A stretch of 64,000 bases of DNA from JANPPS01 sp965246925 (GCA_965246925.1 OZ251994.1:1984001-2048000); one strand, 5' to 3'; shown: positions 20,034-29,994, counted from the first letter of the stretch. A program made the numbers and translations. The notes: generated by a model from the sequence alone, not told the origin.

Positions 20034-21005
20034 ATGCCACAGGTCATTCCGGTCCGCGTCTTGATCATCGGCGCCGGGCCCGCCGGGTACACCGCCGCGA
20101 TCTATGCCGCGCGCGCCGGGCAGGAGCCGGTTCTTGTCTCCGGCCTGCAACCCGGCGGCCAACTCATGATTACGACCGACGTCGAAAACTATCCGGGTTT
20201 CGAGCACGCCATCCAGGGCCCATGGTTGATGGAACGAATGGCCGCCCAAGCCGCCCACGTCGGCACCCGGATCGTGAACGACATCATCATGGACATCGAC
20301 GTGAGCCGGCGTCCCTTCCGCTGCACCGGGGACGGCGGCGATGTCTTCCTGGCCGACACCGTCATCATCGCGACCGGCGCCCAGGCCCGCTGGCTCGGCC
20401 TACCGTCCGAGGCGCGGCTGCAAGGGGCCGGCGTATCGGCCTGCGCGACCTGTGACGGCTTCTTTTACCGCGGCAAGACGGTCGCCGTGGTCGGCGGCGG
20501 CAACACAGCGGTCGAGGAGGCGCTGTTCCTCACCCACCATGCGTCGCACGTCACACTGGTCCACCGCCGTGGGATCCTACGCGCAGAGCGCATTCTGCAA
20601 CGGCGCTTGTTCGAGCACGCGAAGGTCAGCGTGCTTTGGAATCACGCTGTCGAGGAAATCTTGGGTGGCGGACAGCCGGAAACCGTTCGCGGCTTGCGTC
20701 TGCGCGACACCGAAACCGGGGTCATGCAGGACCTGGCAGTGGACGGCGTGTTCATCGCTATCGGCCACACACCGAACACCTCGATCTTCAAAGGCAAGAT
20801 CTCGCTGGACGAGGAGGGTTACATCATCACGCAGCCCGGCCTCACCCAAACCTCGGTCCCCGGGGTGTTCGCCGCCGGGGACGTGCAGGACAAGCTCTGG
20901 CGCCAGGCGGTCACTGCCGCAGGCACAGGCTGCATCGCGGCCCTAGAAGCTGAACGATTTCTCACCCTGGCCGCAAGGCCGGAGTTGGCAACCGCCGCCG
21001 ACTGA
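20034..21005 (+). CDS. trxB: Thioredoxin reductase
   Basis: A 323-residue flavoenzyme that transfers electrons from NADPH to thioredoxin in the cytoplasm. It has the FAD motif GAGPAGYTAAIYAARAG, the redox-active CATC at about residues 137-140 (SACATCDGFF), the NADPH motif VVGGGNTAVEEALFL, and the C-terminal FAAGDVQD. Length and motifs are fully typical. It is the only reductase in the window with CxxC; the fusion protein at 1850 lacks it. Transcription is divergent from an Lrp-family gene that may regulate it. Confidence 0.96.
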   Translation: MPQVIPVRVLIIGAGPAGYTAAIYAARAGQEPVLVSGLQPGGQLMITTDVENYPGFEHAIQGPWLMERMAAQAAHVGTRIVNDIIMDIDVSRRPFRCTGDGGDVFLADTVIIATGAQARWLGLPSEARLQGAGVSACATCDGFFYRGKTVAVVGGGNTAVEEALFLTHHASHVTLVHRRGILRAERILQRRLFEHAKVSVLWNHAVEEILGGGQPETVRGLRLRDTETGVMQDLAVDGVFIAIGHTPNTSIFKGKISLDEEGYIITQPGLTQTSVPGVFAAGDVQDKLWRQAVTAAGTGCIAALEAERFLTLAARPELATAAD

Positions 21006-21055
21006 CGTCTGGCCGGCCGATATCGCGCATCGATAAGCGTGAGGCTCACGAGCCA

Positions 21056-22558
21056 CTATTCGGCCCGCGTAGCTCGTTCGATAATCCGGCCCAGATCGCC
21101 CTGCGCGTTGGCCAGAGCTGTCAATGTCTCGATGATTCGGGCCTGCTCCGCCGGGGAGGGGCGCACGGTTGACCGCGTAGCGGCCGTAAAAATCATGGGC
21201 ACGTGCGACGCCCCGGCCACACTATCCCGCGCCTGCCCGAAACGTCCTCGCAAACCTCCTGCCGGCGGAGCCCCGTCAACCCATATCGAGGCGGCGGTCA
21301 TTTGAAACGGATCAATGGTGCTGATGAGCAACCAAGGCCCCGCTTGCGGCAAGGTGCCGGGCAGGGGGTGAATGTCCGTATCTTCGGCAATGAGCTCCCC
21401 ACTACGCTCCCGCCGGGCGCGGGTTAGGGCGTCTGGCTTGGAACGCGCGGAAAATACCTCCGTCGTAACCGTGAGCTCCACGCCCTGACAGGCGAGCATT
21501 TGCGCCTGCAACGTCTCGCTGCGCTGCATTGTCTCAGCCGTGCATCGGCTCGGGATCACAAGCTCAGGCCAGACAGCAAGGCGCGGTACCGTTTGCCTTG
21601 AATCGAGTCCACGCGCGACGGCCGGTCCCAATGCGGTAAGCAGGACAACGACGATACAGGCCGCAGCGGCCCGCCAGACTGGCGCCGGCGGGGTGGGGCT
21701 GAACTCGGCCGGACGCGCCAGGGCCGCGTTCTCCCGCAACGGCATGCCCGCCAGCACCAGCAGCACCATGACGAACGAGAAGAAAACCCAGCCGTAGATG
21801 ATGTGGTCCGCGACCGCCGCTTCGGCACTGCCCAGCACGTGCCCCAGCACGACGATTCCAAGGGCGCGCAGCCCGTTGGCGAAGATCGGCACCACGATCG
21901 ACGCTGCAATGAACGCGATGCGGCGGCCCGGGCTACGGTAGTTCAGCAACGCATAGAAGACGCCGAAAGCTACCGCCGCGATCAAGAACCGAAGCCCGGC
22001 ACACGCCTCAGCCACGTAGAACGTGCCTTCGGGAATCTCGATCGTAAACTCTGTTACGTAATTTGGTATCCGTAACAGGTTGAGGCCCGCCTCCGTGATG
22101 TGCGCCGTGACCACCTGCAACGCTGGCGTGATGAATGCGCCAAACGGCACTAGGAATACCAAGAACGCGAGCGGCGCCAGCAATGCCCGGAACAACGTCC
22201 AGCCCAGCACCGTGAGGCACAAGACCTCGACCGCTCCGATCGCTGCCAGTTGCCGGCCCTCCATGATGCCAAGTCGCTCCGCCGCAAACCACGCCGCCGC
22301 GACCGGGAGTGCCAGCAACGCAAAGAGCGGCTCGGGCCGCGCACTCACCCCGGCCAGTGCGCCCCGCCGCTCATAACCGAGGTAAAGCGCCATCGGCAGC
22401 ACGAGAAAGCAGTGTCCGTATGCGGTCGAAGCGACCCAAACCGACACCGCCGCCTGGCATTCCCGCCAGAACAACAGGATCAGTGCTAGCGTTCCTAGCC
22501 CGATGGTCAATCCCGAGGGCAAGTAAAGCGTCCGGGTTGGAGCGGTCGTAGCGGACAT
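21056..22558 (-). CDS. xrtA: Exosortase A fused to EpsI-like domain
   Basis: A 500-residue inner-membrane protein. Residues 1-290 form a multi-pass exosortase core with the proposed catalytic triad Cys186 (VAEACAGLRF), Arg231 (FANGLRALG) and His252 (ADHIIYGW). Residues about 300-500 are a periplasmic EpsI-like domain (DUF3485), which is a separate gene in some loci. Exosortases are thought to cut and anchor PEP-CTERM proteins while linked to exopolysaccharide export. It is the last gene of a six-gene operon, four bases after the FemAB gene. No PEP-CTERM protein is visible in the window, so its substrates must lie elsewhere. Confidence 0.92.
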   Translation of the reverse strand: MSATTAPTRTLYLPSGLTIGLGTLALILLFWRECQAAVSVWVASTAYGHCFLVLPMALYLGYERRGALAGVSARPEPLFALLALPVAAAWFAAERLGIMEGRQLAAIGAVEVLCLTVLGWTLFRALLAPLAFLVFLVPFGAFITPALQVVTAHITEAGLNLLRIPNYVTEFTIEIPEGTFYVAEACAGLRFLIAAVAFGVFYALLNYRSPGRRIAFIAASIVVPIFANGLRALGIVVLGHVLGSAEAAVADHIIYGWVFFSFVMVLLVLAGMPLRENAALARPAEFSPTPPAPVWRAAAACIVVVLLTALGPAVARGLDSRQTVPRLAVWPELVIPSRCTAETMQRSETLQAQMLACQGVELTVTTEVFSARSKPDALTRARRERSGELIAEDTDIHPLPGTLPQAGPWLLISTIDPFQMTAASIWVDGAPPAGGLRGRFGQARDSVAGASHVPMIFTAATRSTVRPSPAEQARIIETLTALANAQGDLGRIIERATRAE

Positions 22559-22562
22559 GCGG

Positions 22563-23612
22563 CTACCCTACCCCGCGTACAATATGCGGGCCAATGAGGT
22601 TGGCGACCGGCACCGGAAGCTTCTTCCATGCCGCGATGAACAGGCGGTATCTCGGGTTCAACGGATTATGGTCGGGGATAGAGGCGCCAGGCTTCAACCG
22701 ATAGTGATAATGCAGCGGCTCCGGCGCAAAACCCCAGTTTTTCTTGAACGCGAAAGCGCCAGTACCAGCTTTGCTTCGCCCAAAATCAAACAGCCGCGCC
22801 CCGCGCGCCGCGGCACGGCGCATCACCTCCCAATACATGAAATCGTTCGCATAGCTCTGCCGCGCCGCCGCTGTGCCGCCGCCGTAATAGGGTAGGACTT
22901 CGCCCCGGTCATAGAAATTCATCACCGCGCTGACGGGCACCCCGGCATCCTCGATAATCACCACGTCCATTTGCGGTCCGAACGCTTCGGCCAAAATTCG
23001 AAAATAGCGCCGGCTGAACACGGGAGTACCAAGGTTTCGGACGCTCTCGGCATAAATGGCATGAAGGCCGTCCACATTCTTCGACACGTGGGACACCAGG
23101 CCACGCTCGATCCCTTTCCGCACCATCGCCCTCTGCTTGCGGGGGATCGCCTTCAGGTTGGCTTCATCGTCCCCGGCGATTTCCTTCCGAAACGTGACAT
23201 ACAGATCAGAACGGGAGGGCCAATCGGCGGCCGGAAGCCAGTTCTCCGGTAGTGGATGCAAGAACCGAAACTCGGTCACGGCCGCGCCGATCTTCTGCAT
23301 AAGCTGACCGGCATACGCCTCGAGTGCCAAAGCCGTCTCAGGATCTGCCGCAAGCGGGCCGCCATACACACAGAAAGGATTGGAGATCAGCCCGTTGCCG
23401 AACAACGCTGTCTTGACATGCACAAGCGGTAGGATGCCGGTTACGGCACCGTCCCGCTCGGCCAATACATAATGAGGCGTGTGCCGGAACGCGCGCGCGA
23501 TAACAGCGGCCCAAGCCGCGCGATGAAAGAAAGTGCCCGTAGGCGATGCCGCGGCGAACGCATCCCACGCGGGTATATCGGCCTCAACCATGGCGCGGCA
23601 ACGAACCGCCAT
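22563..23612 (-). CDS. FemAB-like acyltransferase of the exosortase A locus
   Basis: A 349-residue protein from the ATG at 23612, one base after the deacetylase stop; an in-frame extension further upstream lies inside the deacetylase gene. It has the GNAT-like double fold of the FemAB/XrtA-associated family: DIPAWDAFAAASPTGTFFHR near the start, FCVYGGPLAA, the helical segment around IPRKQRAMVRKGIE, and the C-terminal FDFGRSKAGTGAFAFKKNWG. FemAB relatives transfer aminoacyl or acyl groups; in this locus the acceptor may be a polysaccharide or its precursor. It has no signal peptide and is probably cytoplasmic. Confidence 0.88.
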   Translation of the reverse strand: MAVRCRAMVEADIPAWDAFAAASPTGTFFHRAAWAAVIARAFRHTPHYVLAERDGAVTGILPLVHVKTALFGNGLISNPFCVYGGPLAADPETALALEAYAGQLMQKIGAAVTEFRFLHPLPENWLPAADWPSRSDLYVTFRKEIAGDDEANLKAIPRKQRAMVRKGIERGLVSHVSKNVDGLHAIYAESVRNLGTPVFSRRYFRILAEAFGPQMDVVIIEDAGVPVSAVMNFYDRGEVLPYYGGGTAAARQSYANDFMYWEVMRRAAARGARLFDFGRSKAGTGAFAFKKNWGFAPEPLHYHYRLKPGASIPDHNPLNPRYRLFIAAWKKLPVPVANLIGPHIVRGVG

Positions 23613-23613
23613 C

Positions 23614-24462
23614 TTAGGCTGCAAGGGCCGGTGCGAAGACCTGGTCCATCCGGCCCCAAGCAAAATCCCGGAGAAGATGCTCGAGCCGGCCAGACATGGC
23701 GTCCAGATTGACGGTGTGGCGGAACCGGGACATCCGGCTGGCCTGCGGCACCCGGGGCTGCGCCGGGTCAATCTCCCAAGGATGGAAGTAGAACACGCCC
23801 GACGCCGACTCGACCTTGTTGAACCGGCGGAGTGCGGCGCGAAACAACGAGTATGGCGTCAAACGGAAATACCCACCGCCAGAGATCGGCAGGTTGCGAC
23901 CGCCCAACCTGAGGGTGGTCATCGGCAGTTCAACAAGGCGGCCAGATGACGGCCGGTAAGGAAAACGCGGCGAATCCGGCGCCCCATATAAATCATGCTT
24001 TACCGGATAAAGGCTTGAGCTGTAGCGGTATCCCTCGGCCTCGAGCACGTCGAACGCCCATGGATTGCGGGCTCCAATGGAGAAGGTGGGTGCCCGGTAG
24101 CCTCTGACCGACACGCCGCCAATCTGCTCTAAAAGCCCCTTGGCCCGGCGCACATCGTCGCCGAATACCTCAGGCGTCTGCCCATCGGCTCTTGCGTGTC
24201 CGTAACCGTGGCTTGCCAGCTCGTGCCCGGCCCCGACAATGTTTCGTACGATGGACGGGTAGCGCTCCGCGACCCAACCCAGAGTGAAAAATGTCGCCTT
24301 CACCCCAGCGCGGTCGAATTGTTCCAGTATTCGATCCATATTCGCCTCGATCCGGCATGGGATGCTGTCCCAACTTGTTCGGTCGATACAGTTTGCGAAC
24401 GCCTGGACCTGGAAGTAGTCCTCGACATCGACCGTCATGGCATTGATCGGATGCTTGTTCAA
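23614..24462 (-). CDS. Polysaccharide deacetylase, exosortase A locus type
   Basis: A 282-residue NodB-fold deacetylase. The metal-binding Asp lies in TVDVEDYFQV (residues 10-19), with the His pair in ELASHGYGH (H85, H89). Further segments are RGYRAPTFSIG and, near the C-terminus, FYFHPWEIDPAQP, which is characteristic of the PEP-CTERM-locus subfamily with a DUF3473 tail. It probably removes acetyl groups from the exopolysaccharide. No signal peptide is visible. It overlaps the ATPase gene by four bases (24459-24462). Confidence 0.9.
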   Translation of the reverse strand: MNKHPINAMTVDVEDYFQVQAFANCIDRTSWDSIPCRIEANMDRILEQFDRAGVKATFFTLGWVAERYPSIVRNIVGAGHELASHGYGHARADGQTPEVFGDDVRRAKGLLEQIGGVSVRGYRAPTFSIGARNPWAFDVLEAEGYRYSSSLYPVKHDLYGAPDSPRFPYRPSSGRLVELPMTTLRLGGRNLPISGGGYFRLTPYSLFRAALRRFNKVESASGVFYFHPWEIDPAQPRVPQASRMSRFRHTVNLDAMSGRLEHLLRDFAWGRMDQVFAPALAA

Positions 24463-25448
24463 CGCACACCAAGCATTTCGGTCAGGCGGCGGAAGACTTG
24501 CTCACGCTGTGCCATTTGGTGTTCCAGCGCCTCAATCCGGCTTACCAGGCTTCCATCGTGGGTTTGCCCATGACCTCCGGTGCCATTGCTAAGCCCATTC
24601 GGCAGAGCCGGCGCGCCGCCCCAATCTGCGTTACCGTCCAGGTCTTGTGACAACTCGACCGCAGTCGCTTCCACCACGGCGGGCGTGATCACGTGCGCCT
24701 CTTCGAGAACACCGTAGAGCAAGATTCTGGAACAAAGCCGGTTGATACGCCGCGGGATGCCCGTGCTGTGTTGGTGTACTGCCTCGAAAGCGGCATCCTC
24801 CCAGTGCGGATCGTCCTTCCAGCCCACCGCGAGCAAGCGGTGTTCGATGTAAGCGCGCGTCTCTTCTTGGCTAAGCGGGCCCAGGTGATACGACGTCAGA
24901 ACTCGTTGCCGAAGCTGCTCGAGGTTGGGGCTCGCCAGCATACGGCGGAACTGCGGCTGACCCAGCAAGATGGTTTGCAGCGAGGTCCGGCCATCGACCG
25001 TGATGTTCGACAACATCCTTAACTCTTCGAGTGCCGGCAATGAAAGGTTCTGCGCTTCGTCAACAATCAGCAAGCAGCGCCGCCCAGATTGCTGGTGGTC
25101 GCGCAGCACGCCCTCGAAACGGTTCAGCAGCGCCGCTTTACTCAGCCCCTCTTCCACAAGACCGAACCCCGCCATTGCTAAGCGGAACAAATCATTCTCC
25201 GAGACCTGCGTCGTGCTGACGCGGGCGATCGTGTAGGCGCTCTCGTCCATTTGCGACCGTAGCCACTCCACTAATGTGGTCTTTCCGGCCCCGACCTCAC
25301 CCGTAATAATGATGAATCCCTCGCCCTGAGCGAGGCCATAATTAAGGTGTGCGATAGCCTTGCTATGCCCCTTGCTGCCGAAAAAAAACCGGCTGTCAGG
25401 GGTCAGCTGGAACGGCATCGCCGTGAGATGATAGAATTCTTCGTACAA
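24459..25448 (-). CDS. ExeA/GspA-like AAA ATPase of the exosortase A locus
   Basis: A 329-residue ATPase with Walker A GEVGAGKTT (residues 50-58), Walker B CLLIVDEAQN (Asp130-Glu131), and a C-terminal lid with IPRRINRLCSRILLYG. The N-terminus MYEEFYHLTAMPFQLTPD is typical of the PEP-CTERM-locus general secretion ATPase family related to ExeA. The last 60 residues are a flexible Gly/Asn linker and a heptad-like helix ending the protein. It may power assembly or export of the polysaccharide machinery; the exact role is not established. It lies 12 bases downstream of the barrel gene. Confidence 0.9.
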   Translation of the reverse strand: MYEEFYHLTAMPFQLTPDSRFFFGSKGHSKAIAHLNYGLAQGEGFIIITGEVGAGKTTLVEWLRSQMDESAYTIARVSTTQVSENDLFRLAMAGFGLVEEGLSKAALLNRFEGVLRDHQQSGRRCLLIVDEAQNLSLPALEELRMLSNITVDGRTSLQTILLGQPQFRRMLASPNLEQLRQRVLTSYHLGPLSQEETRAYIEHRLLAVGWKDDPHWEDAAFEAVHQHSTGIPRRINRLCSRILLYGVLEEAHVITPAVVEATAVELSQDLDGNADWGGAPALPNGLSNGTGGHGQTHDGSLVSRIEALEHQMAQREQVFRRLTEMLGVR

Positions 25449-25460
25449 TGGTGCCGCCGA

Positions 25461-27224
25461 TCAGAAGCTCTTTCGCAAACCGGCTACGATCTGGTTCTCG
25501 GTATAGCTGCCTTGCGTGCCGAAAATTGAGAAAGGCCGATTGCTGGTTCGTTCCGTATAACTATAACGCACGCTGCCCGTCAGGGTCGGCGTGAATATAT
25601 AGCTGAGTGCAGCCAACCCGGAGATGGATGTGTCGGAAGTTTTGCCCTGACCATTCCCGAGGTTGGAGTAGCTGGTCACGCCATACGTCACTGACACCGT
25701 GCTGCTCAGCATCGGAGTGAGTTCGTGCGACCACGCTACGGTCCCGAACGTGCCATTGGAGGACGAGCCCGCTGGCAAGATCGGCAAGAAACTCGTGTTA
25801 GATGTACTCGGCCCGAAGCTCGTAGCCGAGATGTTGGACCGGTCCTCGTTGACGATGGAGAGGCTGACCGCATCACGGTTCAACAAAAGCGATCCGCTCG
25901 CGGAAAAGCGGCGGAGGCGGTAGAGCCCGTTTTGCGTTCCGAACAAGCTGCTAGTCGATGTCACTGGCGCACCCGTTGCCGTATCGGTGAGCAGGCCCGT
26001 GCTACCGATAGAAGTGGATTGCAGCAAATTCTGCTGTTCCTCCGCATCGGTGGACAATCCCTCGCTGTATCTGGCGTAAACCCGCGTCCGCGCCGTGGGC
26101 GAAGCAGCCGCATCGAGGTAGAGGCTGTTCGCGCCGTCACGCCGGGCAAAGCCGATCGAGATGCTAGTGTCTGGCTGCGGAGTCCAGCGGACGCCAGCGT
26201 TCCAGATTGGCTCGCTGACGTGATAGCCAGGCGTGCCGCTAAAGGCGATATCCTGATACCCGGCACCCACGATCAGCGTCACCGTCCGGGTCAGAGCGTA
26301 CCCGACATCTTGCGATATCAGATTCCGGTGGGCGTTGTGATACGCACCGGAGCCCGAATACTGCACCGCTTCTGCAGTGGTGATCAAGTTGAACCGGCCA
26401 AGGTTCTCGCCGGTGATGAACGTGCCGCGCTCGCGCTGTGTAGTCAGGTTCCCTGTAATTCCCAAGCCCGAGTTGCTGAAACCCTGCAAGCCATTATTGA
26501 AGCCATTATTGACGAAATTAGTGTCCCTACTCCGAGAATCCTGGAGAGTGCGCAGGATCGAATAGCCGATCCGGCCAGTGCCCCAACCCATGAACCGGTG
26601 CTCCAAATAAGGAGTCGCACTAAAGCTAATTGTTTGAACCTGATCACGCGGATTGTAGGTATTGGCAGAAACGCCACCGAGTGCGCCAGTACGGGATTGC
26701 TGAGTGATCGCGCCACGCAAGTCTAGGAAGAAGAGTTCCGGCACGATCACGCCTGTGACCGCTCCGTTGAAGTAGTGGTCGATGCGGGTCTGGCTCGAGT
26801 TGCTGGCGTAAGCGTAAAGCAGCGGCGCGTAAGAGACCGTCACCCGGGCGCGCGACGTCTCACCCGAAACCACGATCGCGGGTGACAGGATTGTAAATAC
26901 GTCTGCGCGACGGTTCCGCTGCGTCTCAAGCGCATTATCCGTCACCCCGACGTCAAGGCCGATCGAGGGCGAAATGATCCAATCTGGCTGAGATAACCGG
27001 TCGATCTTGCCGGGTTGATACGCTTCTAACTGTTGCCGGAGATCACCGGTCCGCACGTCCACGTTGGCAGCGGGCAATGTGGGATAGCCTCCACCTGCCT
27101 GCGCCCAAGCTGGCAAGCTTGCGCAAAGTCCAAGCATAGCCGGCCAGGCGGTCCGGACCATTTGGCCAGTCGGCTTGGGAGAAGTGAAGCGAACCTTTTT
27201 GGAACGGGGGCGGCGCATCGACAT
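25461..27224 (-). CDS. Outer-membrane beta-barrel protein of the exosortase A locus
   Basis: A 587-residue exported protein. It starts at 27224 (Met22 at 27161 is possible), with a hydrophobic signal segment ending in LPAWAQA. The remainder is a long run of alternating polar/hydrophobic strands rich in Ser, Thr, Asn and aromatic residues, closing with the terminal Phe expected for outer-membrane barrels (AGLRKSF). Length and position match the TIGR03016-type PEP-CTERM-associated barrel, thought to help polysaccharide pass the outer membrane. Base composition is less GC-rich than the surrounding genes, reflecting Asn/Thr/Ser content. It starts five bases after the kinase gene. Confidence 0.87.
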   Translation of the reverse strand: MSMRRPRSKKVRFTSPKPTGQMVRTAWPAMLGLCASLPAWAQAGGGYPTLPAANVDVRTGDLRQQLEAYQPGKIDRLSQPDWIISPSIGLDVGVTDNALETQRNRRADVFTILSPAIVVSGETSRARVTVSYAPLLYAYASNSSQTRIDHYFNGAVTGVIVPELFFLDLRGAITQQSRTGALGGVSANTYNPRDQVQTISFSATPYLEHRFMGWGTGRIGYSILRTLQDSRSRDTNFVNNGFNNGLQGFSNSGLGITGNLTTQRERGTFITGENLGRFNLITTAEAVQYSGSGAYHNAHRNLISQDVGYALTRTVTLIVGAGYQDIAFSGTPGYHVSEPIWNAGVRWTPQPDTSISIGFARRDGANSLYLDAAASPTARTRVYARYSEGLSTDAEEQQNLLQSTSIGSTGLLTDTATGAPVTSTSSLFGTQNGLYRLRRFSASGSLLLNRDAVSLSIVNEDRSNISATSFGPSTSNTSFLPILPAGSSSNGTFGTVAWSHELTPMLSSTVSVTYGVTSYSNLGNGQGKTSDTSISGLAALSYIFTPTLTGSVRYSYTERTSNRPFSIFGTQGSYTENQIVAGLRKSF

Positions 27225-27229
27225 CGATC

Positions 27230-28192
27230 CTAGGTGTACGACCCATAATAGTCGTAAGCGCCAAAAGTGTGGCTGGTCGTAAGCTTAACTTTGTTGAGCA
27301 GAATGGTGATCGTCGGACACACCCGCACCAAATCGATAGCTGCCTCAACCTCGGTCCGCTGCGTCCGTTCCGCCTCCACAACCATCACGACCTGACCTAC
27401 ATAGGGCGCAACCGTGTGTGGATCGCTGGTTGATAGGCAGGGGGGCGCATCCAGCACGATGAGGTGCTTTGGGAAGCGCCGGGCGATGCGGGTGATTGTG
27501 GGTGGAATTGGCCGCACGCTGGTCGGGTCCATCGCGTCACCCACCCGCGTGCCCACCGGTAGAAACTGTAAATTGCTGACGGCAGTCGTAAGGATCATGT
27601 CCTCCGGCCGGAGCGCAGAGTTCACCACCAGATCTTGCAATCCGATGCGGTCACCCACGCCCAATTGCACCGATAACGGCTTTAGCTTCGCATCGAGGTC
27701 AATCAAAAGAACCTTCTCAGTCCCATGCTGCGCGATGCTGGCAGCCAGGTTTAGCGCACTGAAACTCTTGCCTTCGCCCGGGCGTGCGCTGGTGACCATG
27801 ACGACGTTGTGCGCGCCGCCCCCATCCTGCTCGGCACGAAGGGCCCGCAGGATGCGGCCAATGACGATGCGATATTCTTCTGAAATCCGGGTCCGGGCCG
27901 TACGGGCCACCACAAGCCCGGCACGCTCGAGCGCTTCGAGCGGAATGATTGGACCTAATAGTAAGGAGTCGGCCTTTGCCGCGGACCGGGCACGTTCCGT
28001 CCCACCTCCGGCCGTCGCTGGCGGTGCAATATTGGAGGGTGCCGGTGGAACCGGAGGAGCAGGCCGGGACGAAGGCGCAAGCTCTGAATCGGGCCCTGTC
28101 CGCCCTGCTGGCGCTTCCGCCAGGACGCGCGTGGACTGGCCCGACTGCATCAATGCCGCCGCACGTTCGATCAGGTGATCAGACCCCGACAT
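27230..28192 (-). CDS. Tyrosine autokinase (BY-kinase) of the exosortase A locus
   Basis: A 320-residue cytoplasmic kinase. Residues 1-75 are a Pro/Ala-rich linker. Walker A (SARPGEGKS) is at 135-143, followed by VLLIDLDAKLKP as Walker A', and Walker B is HLIVLDAPP. The C-terminus carries the autophosphorylated tyrosine cluster YDYYGSYT. It is the CpsD/Wzc-like kinase that controls chain length, but the Wzz-like membrane partner normally encoded next to it is absent here. It heads the six-gene minus-strand operon; AGGAG precedes the ATG by about 12 bases. Confidence 0.92.
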   Translation of the reverse strand: MSGSDHLIERAAALMQSGQSTRVLAEAPAGRTGPDSELAPSSRPAPPVPPAPSNIAPPATAGGGTERARSAAKADSLLLGPIIPLEALERAGLVVARTARTRISEEYRIVIGRILRALRAEQDGGGAHNVVMVTSARPGEGKSFSALNLAASIAQHGTEKVLLIDLDAKLKPLSVQLGVGDRIGLQDLVVNSALRPEDMILTTAVSNLQFLPVGTRVGDAMDPTSVRPIPPTITRIARRFPKHLIVLDAPPCLSTSDPHTVAPYVGQVVMVVEAERTQRTEVEAAIDLVRVCPTITILLNKVKLTTSHTFGAYDYYGSYT

Positions 28193-28656
28193 TCAGTTCA
28201 CGTCTCCTGAATCGCACCGAACAGGATCGTGGTGCCCGTTGAGTTGAGGCCGGAAGCGAAGGCACATCATCATCGATCCATTCTCTCTTCGAAGCCCTCT
28301 TTACAACAGCGCAGCCTCAGCAAGCTCCGGCGATTTGCACGCATTACAACCGCCCCACTCTGTTCGTCCAGAGAAGAGCCAGACCGGACAGGGCATAAAG
28401 GCCGTCCACCCCTCCGTTCTAACACGCTTTCCCTAACCCAACCTTAATGAACTTCAAGTTTGTGTCGAGCAAAGCACACTACTTTTCCTTACGCAGATTT
28501 TAGCCCCATGCAGCGCTTTCCCGTTCGCATCACCGCCTCTTGCTGATATGATGCGGCCGTTGCATAAGCGCCTTGCAAAGCGCTCTTGCGCGAGTGACGT
28601 CCGACAGGGCGTTCAGACGACTAAATCGCCGGCCGGCAAAAACGCGTGAGGGCCTG
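28193..28656. promoter_or_regulatory. 464-bp divergent intergenic region of the exopolysaccharide locus
   Basis: This gap separates the two divergent operons and must hold both promoters. The part from about 28440 to 28540 is distinctly AT-richer than its surroundings. I looked for a sigma-54 type GG-N10-GC element, expected if PrsR controls the locus, and found no convincing match. I see no coding frame, RNA gene or clear operator. Confidence 0.5.
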
Positions 28657-29994
28657 ATGTCTCGTTTTGCGGTGAACAATCTGCCGATTGAGATGTTCGC
28701 GCTTTGGCTTCTTGAATTCGCTATTTGCTACTATCTCGCATATGCCCTTTTGAGCCCGGGCGTAGTGGTGGCCAGCCCCCCCGTAAGCACAACGCTTCAG
28801 GCCTTTTTGCTTGCCCTCGCGGTCGAGTCCACCGCCTTCCTCATCGGCCTTTATCGGCCCGCACTTTTCGCACGCACGCGAAGCATGCTCGTGAATACCG
28901 CCCTAGGCGGGTTGTTGGCCTTTCCTGCGGCGCTGATTGCCGGGCGGTTCCTGGGCCTTCGGGCGGGGGATCTCGTAGGCAACGATCTGCTCTGGCCTAT
29001 AAAGACGGTCGGCCTGTGGATCGCCGCGCTGTTCGTGACCCGCCTCGTCTTCCTAACCGCCATCCGCTTCAATATGTTCGTCCGTCGCGTCGCCATGCTC
29101 GGGGGACCCGGCGAGATGGCTGCCACCGTGAGCGCCGTCCGCTCAGGCCAGCGCGGCTTTCTTGAGATCGTATCGGGCCCCCAGGAAACGATCGATCCCG
29201 CCGCTCTCCGTAAAGCTGGCGTACTCGATGTCGTGGTGTCCAACGCCGCGAGCCAGCGCTTGACCTTGGACGAGCGTGGCCGGTTTGCGGCCAAAGGCAT
29301 CAGCATCGAAACCGAAGCAGCATTCTGGGAGCACCATTTAAAGCGGGTTGATGTGGCGACTATCGGCGAGGACTGGGCGGCATCGCTCGACGCCGGACGC
29401 CGAAACCGTTTGCAGTTGGCCATCAACCGGGGCGGTGACATTCTCATCAGCCTAGGGCTGTTGGTATTCACCCTCCCGCTGATGGGCGTTGTGGCATTGC
29501 TGGTGCGGGCCGACAGCCAGGGCAATATCCTATACAGACAGGAGCGGATCGGCCTGGATGGGCGCCCGTTTACCCTGTTGAAATTTCGCAGCATGCGGGC
29601 CAATGCCGAGTCGAGTGGCCCAGCCTGGGCCAGCATGGGTGACCCCCGGGTAACCCGCGTCGGATCATTTATCCGGCGCACCCGCATGGATGAGTTGCCG
29701 CAGCTCTTCAACATCCTCCGTGGTGAAATGAGCTTCATCGGACCACGTCCCGAACGTCCGCATTTCGTCCAACAACTTGCCGCAGTAATTCCGTTCTACG
29801 GAGAAAGGGCCAGAGTAAAGCCAGGCCTCACCGGTTGGGCCCAAGTCAATTTTCCATACGGGGCTTCCGTAGAGGACGCGAGGGTGAAGCTTTCGTATGA
29901 TCTTTACTATGTAAAATATCGCAGCGCTTTGCTTGACATGGCAATTATATTCTCAACCATTCGTGTTATCTTGTTTCAGGAGGGCTCTCGTTAA
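28657..29994 (+). CDS. EpsB-type polyprenyl-phosphate sugar transferase (exosortase A locus)
   Basis: A 445-residue protein from the ATG at 28657, preceded by GAGG; an upstream TTG frame is less likely. Residues 1-150 contain about four to five membrane segments, followed by a cytoplasmic domain and, from about 245, the catalytic bacterial sugar transferase domain: YRQERIGLDGRPFTLLKFRS, RMDELPQLFNILRGEMS, FIGPRPERP and the closing GLTGWAQVN. It transfers the first sugar-phosphate to undecaprenyl phosphate, starting the exopolysaccharide repeat. It matches the TIGR03013 EpsB family of PEP-CTERM loci. PrsK follows after 57 bases. Confidence 0.93.
   Translation: MSRFAVNNLPIEMFALWLLEFAICYYLAYALLSPGVVVASPPVSTTLQAFLLALAVESTAFLIGLYRPALFARTRSMLVNTALGGLLAFPAALIAGRFLGLRAGDLVGNDLLWPIKTVGLWIAALFVTRLVFLTAIRFNMFVRRVAMLGGPGEMAATVSAVRSGQRGFLEIVSGPQETIDPAALRKAGVLDVVVSNAASQRLTLDERGRFAAKGISIETEAAFWEHHLKRVDVATIGEDWAASLDAGRRNRLQLAINRGGDILISLGLLVFTLPLMGVVALLVRADSQGNILYRQERIGLDGRPFTLLKFRSMRANAESSGPAWASMGDPRVTRVGSFIRRTRMDELPQLFNILRGEMSFIGPRPERPHFVQQLAAVIPFYGERARVKPGLTGWAQVNFPYGASVEDARVKLSYDLYYVKYRSALLDMAIIFSTIRVILFQEGSR

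Noticed and set aside
28193..28656. Sigma-54 promoter for the exosortase locus
   Set aside because: TTGC-containing sites near 28560-28600 have the wrong GG-to-GC spacing.
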